From NCBI RefSeq assembly GCF_921293095.1, contig NC_060257.1:55650968-55714967 (forward strand): a stretch of 64,000 bases of DNA. Reading direction: 5' to 3'. Under the pieces are notes generated by a model. It was given only the letters and a program-made list of their open reading frames with translations, was not told the DNA's origin and ran no database searches. The DNA is from Ischnura elegans. Lineage: Eukaryota > Arthropoda > Insecta > Odonata > Coenagrionidae. How positions within the stretch are numbered: the stretch's first letter is position 1; each line of letters starts with the position of its first letter. This document shows positions 54,536 through 64,000 of the stretch, in pieces. The position numbers were made by a program, and so were the translations under genes.

Positions 54536-56279
54536 AGGAACTATTAAATGGTGAGCGATTTTATTATGCAATAGGACTGGATTGAGTGCAATCTTATCTT
54601 ATCGTTTACCTGCACGCTAGACTGCAAGCGGTGTCCTCGAATGTAATCAAGTCCCAAGCAAACACGACATACCCTACGTCCCCGTGTCACGGTACTACTC
54701 CAAAACAGATTTGACGTAGTCCGCGCAGGCGCACAGCAAGCCTTAAACGAACCTTAATATTCGTGTCATTTTGGATCCCTCTGAAAACACTAATCGCCTC
54801 TTTCTCTCGCTACGTCGAAGCGTCGTGTCGCAACGCTTTTCCTGGAGGGAGCCTGAGGGGGGAAGGAAATATTAGCGGACGATCCCAACCTCCCACATTT
54901 ACGAGTCTCCGAAAATTCCCCGGGCACAAAGAGCGCCCTCGTCGTTGTTTTTGTTCGGCTGATGATGTGGCTGAGCGGTTCACTTTCTCTTTCGAGTGGT
55001 CGGGGAGGCCACTCACGAGAGCCGATGATTGGGGAGAAAGGCGCGGGAAGAGCTCGACAGATAAGAGGGAGAGGTGGAGAGAGAGAGGACGTGAGGAAAT
55101 TAAGCGAGGAATCCGAGTCAAAGGTCGCGCAAAGAAATGCGGGAAGGCGTGGAGATCGGATGGTTGACCAAGAAGTTTTAGGCTTTAAATTTGCCTTTAA
55201 ATCGGCATGTTGAAGCCATCACTTCAGCCCAAAGGTATCTTCTATATTATTTCTACTGTATAGATACCTTTTTCTAAACTTATACGCAACCAAACTCTAC
55301 CAATGAGGTACCAAAATGCACAGAATTTATCAGAGACCATGCGACGGCATATCTTACTTCCTAAATATTGCCATTGTTTCCTAAAATTGGTTTTTAAATA
55401 ATAAAAAAAAAACAAAAAAAAACAAAAACCGGTAAATATTCTTGATGTTAACGGCGCACAAACTGATACATTTGTTCATTTGCAACAATATCTCGCATTC
55501 TTTAAAAACTTTTATCAAAATGCGGCTGATTCCACATTCAAGTCTCCTGTTGATACGTAAGTATGAATCATCATGTGCGTTTAACAGAGGATAGAGTAAT
55601 TACTTCCAATGTTGTGTTTGAAGAGGTCCTCTGTCCTCAATTTGTACATGAACATTCCAATTACATTTGTACATAAGACCCTGCCTTTTTTTTACATTTT
55701 AAAATTAGAAACGCGCCTATCCCTCTGTGGACCTGCATTGAAAAGAGCGGGGGAAGCCTGCTGGGAGCGGGCGCAGCACGCTCGTATTTAATAATTTAAG
55801 GCTAAGTAAAGTGGATAATAAAATGAATAATATTGTCACAATGAAACGTAACTCAACGAGGTAGCGCAAATAAACAAAGCTGCTGAACCGGTGTGAAACT
55901 ACGATATGTTGACAGCGTTGTCAGCAATTATATATAAATCATTTTTCCAAATTAGGTTAAAATTAACAGAGAAAAATACTTCACTGGTTAAGTTCTTTTT
56001 ATTCATCCCTATAATGATATGGTTATGAAGCTTTACTGCATTTCCAGAGAAAGTTTTTTAATTCTTCCGATACATTAGTCAATATAACAGCAATTCTTCA
56101 TATAATAGAGTTATTTCATTTTTATTGAAATTCATGCATTGTACATCTATTTTCATTGATTCAAAATTACTTTTAATTTTTATAAATTACACATTGAGTC
56201 ATTATATCTTGTTGTTGCCGAGTTTATCTAACTGATCATCTGTGCTTCGAAAGCAGTATTTCGAAGCGCAGGTCCTACC
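54536..56279. other. no recognised gene; GC-rich island at 54.7-55.2 kb
   Basis: At 54640-55170 the DNA is GC-rich, with opposing frames of 134 (plus) and 103 (minus) codons and a GAGA-rich run at 55063-55090. Neither product has a recognised domain; the plus frame is arginine-rich low complexity. From 55200 to 56280 the DNA is AT-rich, including an A-rich tract at 55405-55430. Confidence 0.35.
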
Positions 56280-56810
56280 ATAAGGGAAGGCATTGCTCCC
56301 TCTTTTTTGGTCTGGTTTTGACCTGTCATTTTTTGTTTACGTATTACTCGTGCAAAACCTCCGATTGGGTCCTGATATTTTAAGGAAGCATAAAGTAGGT
56401 ATCAATCTATATCTAAGCGTGTCTCAAATTTTAAATTTTAAATCGTGCAACATTAAAGGGGACGCATAGCTCCCCCTCTCTTGATGCGGTTTCGACCAGT
56501 CTTTTTTGTACACGTATTAATTTTGTATAAAATTTCCGATTTGGTCCTAAAATTTTTAGGATATATAGAGTATATACCACTAAGCAATTGCACGTTTCTG
56601 AAATGTTAAATTAAAAATCGTCGAGTATTTAAGGAGATGCATTCCTCCCAATTTCTTGGTCTAGTTTGGAATGATTTTTTTGTTTACGTATTAATTATGT
56701 AAAAATTCGGATTTGGTGCTGAAATTTTAAGGCTACACACAGTAAACACTATTCAACTTGTGCACGTGTCTCAAATTTTAATCTCATATTTTAGAAGATT
56801 TAGGGAATGG
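56280..56810. repeat. three-copy tandem array, ~175-bp unit
   Basis: Units start near 56283, 56458 and 56633, each with GCATTGCTCC-like, TTGGTCTGGTTT-like, TTTTTTGTTTACGTATTA, CCGATTTGGTCCT, TTTTAAGGATAC and GTGTCTCAAATTTTAA words in order. Period is 175 for both steps. Units differ from one another at perhaps a quarter of positions. Non-coding. Confidence 0.88.
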
Positions 56811-57650
56811 AGAGGGGTTGTTCCGTGTAAGAGACGTCTACCAAGACTGCACTGTTCAAAGTAAATACTTCTTTCTATATTTTTGAAGCCATGATTTTTT
56901 AAATTATACTATTATTATTTTTTGTTGTTTTTAAATGATAAATGAAGAATTTAGGTTCGCCACTGCGCTTTCTACAACAAGTATTTTACCCCTATGTCTT
57001 AAATCAAAATATTTTTACATCCATTTACCTTTACATCCGTTGAGAATAATCAGTAAAAATCTTGGGTACATTAAAGTGATTGATGCAGTCCTTGCACTTT
57101 TAATTCAATGTATTCCCAGGTAGGCATTTCAGCCGGCCGTCGCCCCATTTATATAACTAAAGTCATTTGACTCTATTTAAAGGATTAATTTACTCTCTCT
57201 TCCAATCAGTAGTTAAACCCGAAGGTTTAAAAAAAGCAAAAATTGTACGGTGACTATATTCTGGCAGTAGTCAACCACCGCTTAGAAAAGTTATGCCGTA
57301 AGAACCTGCACTAAAATGTTCATTATTAAATAACACTTGAGCTGAAAATTTAGCTTGGAAAGCCTAAAATTTGTGGCTCTAAAATATGTTGAAAGCCCAA
57401 TTTTTTTACAAAATAAATTTTACTCTGTTATCAGTCCATGGTAAACACTGTTTCACTAACTCAAAATGTCTGCACGGGTATGAGAGGAGGTAGATATATT
57501 TTTTCTTGAAGTAGAATGATGAATGGAGCAATGGAGCTTGATTTGGTTTGCTTCAGTGAATGAGCTGTAATCTAAACGTTCCATTTCGTCAAAGAGTTCC
57601 AACACAATGATAGTTAAGGTCACCAAAATTAGTAACTCGTTCGGCAAAAG
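56811..57650. other. AT-rich stretch, nothing recognised
   Basis: No gene or repeat signature recognised. Confidence 0.35.
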
Positions 57651-57659
57651 CTACTATTT

Positions 57660-57800
57660 TCGGCTAAAAAAATCAAGGTTCTAATCCATTACCATAATCT
57701 CATGTAAAAGGACATAATCAAAAACGAAAAAGTATGTAAAACGTCAACAATGGGTAGCGAGTCTTTTCCTCATTAGACAGAGAATAATCAAATTTATTAC
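57660..57800. repeat. direct repeat with 59465, copy 1
   Basis: GTTCTAATCCATTACCATAA, then CATAATCAAAAACG, GTCAACAATGGGTAGCGAGTC and TTTTCCTCATTAGAC are matched at 59468-59590 by GTTCTAATCGATTACCATAA, CATATCAAAAACG, GTCAGCGGTGGTTAATGGGCC and TTTTTCTCGTAAGAC. Confidence 0.75.
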
Positions 57801-59464
57801 TAGATCTCAAATCTATCTACTATAAAGACCACTTACGACCACTCATTCATTCATTCACGTATACAAATGTTTGGGGTGAACGAGACGAGATACGGCAAAA
57901 AGTCTAATGAAGACCCCCTCTAAAATTGTCTGAAACCCCAGGAAAAATTATGAAAACACTAAATTTACAATTATTTATCCGTCTATTCAATTAAAAGTGA
58001 GTATAGGGATTAGTTTAAAAAATGGCCACCAAATTCCAATGGCGGCGCGGCAGTCATACAAGCAAACAATCATAGCAACATAAACAAGAGGAGCTAAACT
58101 GGGAAAGAAGATAAAGGAAATGAAACGAAAAACTGATAAATATAAGGTAGGAAATTAAGAAAGTAATAATTGAAGTGTCTATTTCTTTGCGTCTTCTTTC
58201 CGCAAGAACAAACATCTGTTTAAATCAAAGCGCATTCAAATCAAAAGCGGAGAAATGTAAGGTAAGAAATTAGTTGTTGTTTTTGGTATATTACATCGAG
58301 AGTGTGGTGGTTAATAATTTCAAAGTTAACAAGTGCTCTAAATGCCATATTAGAAATATGATTCGTGCTGTTGACTATAGTTCGTATCTTGTTGGCGATA
58401 CACGATTGTAGTAGAAAGACTTTTAAACAAGTCTTACATAATATAGGTTGGTAAAAATGATTTTATTATCGTGTTTTGTGATGGTGATAACTTTTTATTT
58501 TTGTTTACGTTCTTTTTTCCGTTAATTTCCTTTTTAATGTACAATGTTATCCGTGAGCTGCAGGTGTGAATAGGCAGTGAATAATACAATATGGAAGATA
58601 AGTGCAAATAAAGGTATTTCTTATTCAATTATTTGTCTTGCGAAAATCACGTTTCCTTGAGTGACTAAGTTATTCAACTGTGAAAATTATCGAAATCTTG
58701 ACATTCACAATGTCTTGTACACCAAAGGCTGAGATCCGTTACTCACCAGATTTATTGCGCATTGCGTTGGATATTAAAGCTGAGATATTTGTGTATCCCG
58801 ATTCATTAAAACTTTAAATAGAGGTATTTCTGAAGTGAAATCATTCGCGATCAGGATCAATAATATTTCGATAAAATTCGTCATACTAGCCCCAATTCAT
58901 GCTAAGGCGCATTTGTTTCTAGATATTTATATTCAGTCCCAACGTAATTCGCTAACGAAGGGGAACAGCTGTTACATGTTATTCGTGTATCAAAAATTTG
59001 GTTGAGTTTTGTGGAAAATAATTAATAAACGTGTTTTTCATTGTAATTCGTTAAGTGGTTATGTTATGATATTACGTATGCATTGGGTGTTACATTGGAA
59101 CGTGGTCTCAACGTTTTTTGTTTTTGAATTGAATAAGTTAGAGAAACTCGTAGAAATTTATTTTACTTTTTTAGCCCCTCAGAAAAACGTTTCTCTTTAT
59201 AAATATTTATATTCATATTGTAGCCTACGTACCATGCGCTCGTTTTACGTGAAAGTGGAAATATTGCTTATACCTAAGCTAGCCAGCTTAAAAGTAAACG
59301 ATCCTTAAGTAACAAGTAGCAAACAAAAAGTGTAAGACCTCCCACAGTGAGCGTAACAGGCCGCAGGCCTTTTTCGGGGGGGCCTAGGGGGGGCAGAGCC
59401 CCCCCAGCGAGCTAAGCGAGTAGGTAATATATATCTGGCTGAAAAAATAACGTTTCTTATTTTA
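57801..59464. other. AT-rich stretch with one GC-rich hairpin block
   Basis: Mostly AT-rich DNA without recognised genes; a 99-codon plus-strand frame (59009-59308) has no motif. At 59357-59410 there is an abrupt G/C block in which GGGGGGC and GCCCCCC runs could pair, next to GGCCGCAGGCC. Confidence 0.35.
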
Positions 59465-59590
59465 GCAGAGTTCTAATCGATTACCATAATCTTATTTAAA
59501 TGAACATATCAAAAACGTAAAAAATATCTAAAAAGTCAGCGGTGGTTAATGGGCCTTTTTCTCGTAAGACTTATTATAAATGAATAAATA
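59465..59590. repeat. direct repeat with 57660, copy 2
   Basis: Second copy of the ~130-base repeat, 1.8 kb from the first in the same orientation. It may mark two fragments of one dispersed element or a tandem duplication of the intervening region. Confidence 0.75.
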
Positions 59591-62500
59591 AAAACTCGAA
59601 AGATTACAAGAGCAACAGTTAAACTTTATATCAAAATTATTAATTCCGGAGAGGAATCAATTTACAGTCGACATTCCAATTGTTATCGCCAATTTAATTT
59701 TATTATTAACAATCGTCTACTTGTATATCTGTTCCAGGCTGGATCAAAGAATATCACCATCTCGTGACGTTGGTCGATCATTTCGCAAAATTATTCGACG
59801 TTTCAGAGAAAGAGGGGGACGGTAACTGAAGCGGATGACCTTTCGATGGCATTTATAACCGTCTGCGCGGCGATAAACCTTGAGACGAGGAATCCATGAT
59901 GACTCGCCTCTGACGGCTAAGCAGTGTGAACTCTATGGGATTATATTGAATTACTGAATGATGGAATTTATCAAGTTCACTGATGAATATTTTAAGCCAC
60001 TCAATGATTTACGCGTTCTCTAAAAGATAGTGATGATTGGAGGATAAGTGTGTGTGTAATGCTAAAGTGAGATATTTTTAATTATTTGTAATTTTCTTCC
60101 AGGGCGCAAATTGTCGTACTTCGCGATTTACGCCGTAATATGAAGGAAATAATCTTTTTTACATTGATTTAAGCTGTACGTTTGCATCAAAGTTTTACTG
60201 AAAATTAGTTAACTTATATAATGAATGTCATTGCTTCATTATTCCTCATTAATTCTAACTAATATTACTCGTAACATAATTCATAACTAATATTACTCAT
60301 TAATTGCAAAAGTCGCGACTTTTTTGTCTATAAACAACGCTTTCGATGTACCCCTACAAGAAAAAATCGCAAAGTGTGGTATCTTCTTATGAATTACAGA
60401 AACCACACCATTCTTTAAGATAACTCTGTGTAATAGCCTACGTTACTTGGGGCTCATTAATCTCACAAGTTTTAGTTCAAAGTTTGATAAAATAACATTT
60501 TTTCTCACTTTCTTAGAGATTTTTGTAAATTTTTGTTAAATGTTGTTTAAAAGAAATGGCGTAAACGTATTCATGTTTTCGCTCAGTATTACGGAATCTG
60601 GGGTCGGTAATTAACATGAAATTGATGAAGACAATGTATATTTCTCTTATTATTATTATTGTCATATTATGGATATTGTATTTTAATCATGCAACGTCCT
60701 TAAATGTATTTGAATGAATATATTTTTATGTATCCGGAATGTAACTCGGATTTTTATTACACTGCGATGAAAAGTAATGACAAATTATGATCTTTCTACT
60801 TCTATCACCCTAATAAAAATATTATATGTTAGAATACTTATAGATTGATGCAGACTCAAAACGAGGTGATGCATAAGCTGTTGGTTTTTTGTTTCGCTAT
60901 TTTTCTTTATTTTTGAAATTGGTTTCCTTTTTAAGAAGACGTACCTTAGGCTTATGAGAGCTGATTGACTATCGCCCTTTATTTAATTCATATGGTATGT
61001 CATTCCTTGCGTGACGAATAACTCACCGAGTACGCTTTTGTCTTTTTTCGTCGCTCTTGTTATTTAACATTCGATTTTTAATAGTAATATTTACATTCGC
61101 AAATCAAAACGATGTTTCACCGTCGTTCATTGATCTTCCTCATTGCTTTCTTCCCTTTGCATCCTCTTTATGGCTGTCGTACGCTGAATGATAATAATCC
61201 AAAGTTCAATTTTGATTTTATGGCCTTTACCGTAATGGCATCTTGCTCACTGGTAGGAAAAGAGCTTTTCAAGAGTGTGTGTTGTGGGAGAATTGAATCC
61301 CCTGAGCGCCGTTTTCCATCTTTTAAGCCCGAATCATTCCATAATTAATGCATTATGAAAAAGACAAAATACGACCAATCCAACGAAAGTTAAGCTTCCC
61401 ATACAGTAGCATTTAAGTGTGTTCTTTGTTAACATATATTCAGTACAATTTGTTTTCAATCATGAAATCTTCTTCGACTTGAAACTCGAGACATTTTGTT
61501 TTGTTATTTTCTCTCTTCGATTTTCGAAAATCAACCAGGAGTGCTACCGACTATTTCGTTGTCCCCAATGCTTACGGTCGGTGAAGACTGTGAAACTCGT
61601 TCGGCGTTCCGCTTTTTATCGTCTTAAGATTCAAATAATTAAAGTACTACGGTGAAATGCGAGGACAACCAAATTTAGAGAAACGGAATGCAGTCTTTTC
61701 ACGAGGAAAAAACTAGGACGCGGTTCGGCTCCAAATATGAATGGTAGTCAATTGAATGAATGTTATTTATGCTCTAGGATAACCATAAAAGATGATTTTC
61801 TTTTTTTGCTAATTTTATGATGAAATATAGTAATTTGTATCTTTCCTGTCGCTGATGTTGTTCTTATTTTGCATATTGTAGTAATTGATCGAAGCACTTG
61901 TGTTTGCATATTTAATAGTAGTATTCTAGTGCAGTTTCTTCAATTTTAAACTTTAAAAAGTATGGAGATTGATTTTTCCAAGTCATTTTTAAAATAATTT
62001 ACATTCAGCATTTAATTGTGAAAATTGTATTCATTTAAATGTAATTTTTAACCATGTTTGTTTCAAATTGTTGATTTTTCTATCAATTTTTCTCAGAAAA
62101 TGTATATTTTTCTTTGATCTTAAAGGGCAAAGCTCCAGGACAATTAATAAATTATTCAGATATAAGAGCAAAGATAAGAAATTACATATTATGTTCTATT
62201 TGGAAATGAAAGATCATTTTTTTTTCGAAATATTCCGAATCAGAGATTTGAAGAAATAGGTTTTAAAGAAATCATAGTGAGTCTTCACAAGATGAGAATG
62301 TTTTGACAACACAACAAATATTAAGAATCAATGTTACAAAAATGTAATTTATTAACAAATCGTAACGAAAACTTAAATAAATAGAAAGTTTTAATAACAA
62401 CAAAAAAGGAAAATGGTAAATAAATTTAATTGCGGGTTTTCAAGTAACGTCTTATTGTTAGTAACGTAAGTAAATCCTTCAACGTTAAAAATTTAGGTAG

Positions 62501-64000
62501 AGAGAAAGAAAAAGAGTGCAAAAAAGTACAATCGTTCAATCGCTCTTTGAAGGATTGAACGACTATGAACGGTTTGAACGAAATGATAATGATTTGATAT
62601 TTAGCGATAGGGAATCTAGAAGCGGTTAGTTGAAAAGAGTTGTGTAAGATAGACGAGAGAAGTAATGAAGAAGGAGCACTCGTGCAATTTGTTTGCTTGT
62701 CACCAACCCAGATACCAGCTGGAACCGGACTATATGCGGTGGACGTTAGTCATTTGAAACAGACGGCATTGCCAGCTTCGTTAAGGGAAGAGACCATCTT
62801 TAGAGTTCGTTCGTTCCATTCAATTTCCATCCTCAGAACTATCTTCCACTCGCGCTCTGCTTTGACATGCAATGGGCTTTCTTAACAGATAGTTCTGAGC
62901 AGCCTAATCTGTAGGTCCTCGTCTGTCACGGTAACAGGAGAGCTACGAATAGACATGCCTATCCTAAGTCCTAGACTCATTATGTTTAATCTGATTTATG
63001 GTAGAAAATCTTAAATCCGTATTCGGTACTTGAAGTTCCAAATTTAAGACTCCCGTGTGTTTCCCGGTACCTTTCTTTGGTTAAAATCCCATTCTGCTAT
63101 TTTCCAGTTTTCTCCTTTGATGATCAATGCTTGCCCTTCTATGCTATAACGTCTGCAAGCAGGGCCCGATTTTCCTTTGGGCTAAGTAGGCTTCGGCCAA
63201 AGGCCTTAAGATCAAGAGGGACTTATACTCAAATTGTTAGCTAAATTAAAATTACAAAGTCTAAAAACAACATGTTTCATTTAACGTGGAATAACCAAGG
63301 GCCTCTCTTCATCTAAATCCGGCCATGTCAGCAAGTAGTACCTCATCGAACTGATGCGTCGATGACTGAAGTCATATTGTTTGTCCTTCATCTGGAAAAG
63401 TCAATTCACGACGTGGTCTTTGAGCTGGTAGTTTCGGTTTCCGCATGTGATACGCTGGCAGTAAAGATATCCGAATTCTATGAGGAAACAATCTATAATC
63501 AAGCCTTTTGGCTGAAATTCATATACGAGATAATATGATTCATGGTGTTCAAAGCTTTTAAGTAATATTCCTTGCCAAACAAATTTCTGTACGGAAAAAT
63601 GGGGAATATATGGAATGAGCTGCACTCATCGACGTGCTATGGACAATTTTGGAAAACGATTCAAAAACTAGCGTAGTGCGAGCAAAATTGTAACTTCTGC
63701 GGGACGAACAGTGGATTCCTCTGTATAATTTCCTTGGTTCACACAATAGGCCGATGCCTACGACACAATTTTCCTAAATTTTCCGATAGCTCATAGTACA
63801 TTGAGGCGTCTATTCTCTCAGTTTCTTCTTAACTCGTTCTCATTCATTCAAACGACAAAATAACGTAATCATAACAGCACGGGCGACCTCAGCTGCCGAT
63901 CATTTCGCCCTAATGATCAACCAACATCACATTCAAACCACGTCTGCGGTCGACAGTGATACCACTTTCCGGCGGCCTTCTGGTTTTACGTGAATGTCAT
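59591..64000. other. AT-rich stretch, nothing convincing
   Basis: No recognisable domain. The 78-codon frame at 61112-61348 begins with a hydrophobic, signal-peptide-like segment (MFHRRSLIFLIAFFPLHPLY) but has no other support. Short perfect hairpins occur at 62531-62561 (TCGTTCAATC / GATTGAACGA) and between 62833 and 62896 (CTCAGAACTATC / GATAGTTCTGAG). TAACTAATATTACTC occurs twice near 60260-60300. Confidence 0.35.

Noticed and set aside
61112..61348. Small secreted protein candidate with a hydrophobic N-terminus
   Set aside because: Only the first ~20 residues look signal-like; there is no cysteine framework, homologue or gene structure to support it.
1..64000. CRISPR arrays, rRNA genes, bacterial operons or endogenous viral genes
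   Set aside because: No regularly spaced repeats with unique spacers, no rRNA-like conserved blocks, and no viral replicase, capsid or envelope-like reading frame was seen.

Overview
This window looks like intergenic or intronic DNA from an arthropod, most likely an insect. It is AT-rich, has no bacterial-type gene packing and has almost no long open reading frames. What can be identified is nearly all transposable-element debris: CR1/L2-like and other non-LTR retrotransposons, mariner, piggyBac, Mutator-like, many hAT-type MITEs, and tRNA-derived SINEs. I could not recognise any host gene with confidence. The order-level assignment is inference; nothing here fixes the species.

Layout, left to right. 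1-3.5 kb: a mariner transposase remnant, a hAT-like element and two copies of one hAT MITE. 4.8-5.5 kb: the 3' end of a non-LTR element (family N2) and a pogo-like end. 8.3-17.7 kb: a possible MITE, SINE pieces, and an internally deleted N2 copy that joins endonuclease to the end of the reverse transcriptase. 17.9-20.5 kb: the richest block, with two exons of a Mutator-like transposase broken by a perfect 42-bp palindrome, then an 845-bp foldback element, then a piggyBac remnant with a MITE inside it. 22.7-31 kb: further MITEs, a 17-bp minisatellite (24.2 kb), non-LTR tails, a SINE, and several GC-rich islands. 31-36 kb: mostly featureless AT-rich DNA. 36.4-41 kb: inverted, tandem and direct repeats ending in two non-LTR fragments. 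42-47.8 kb: SINEs, nested MITEs, a CR1/L2 fragment and another N2 fragment. 50.6-53.35 kb: the only substantial intact ORF, an 838-residue endonuclease/reverse transcriptase of a CR1/L2-type retrotransposon. 53.5-64 kb: a repeat shared with 39.9-40.6 kb, a SINE in palindromic arrangement, a GC-rich island, a three-copy ~175-bp tandem array, a 1.8-kb-spaced direct repeat, and otherwise quiet AT-rich DNA.

The main value of the window is its record of insertion order. Several MITEs sit inside older repeats and are bounded by readable 8-bp target-site duplications. Removing one MITE and one duplication restores the older element's continuity in the CR1/L2 fragment at 46 kb, the CR1/L2 tail at 29 kb, the piggyBac remnant at 19.6 kb and the duplicated segment at 43 kb. 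All family assignments come from motifs recognised by eye; no alignment or database search was run.
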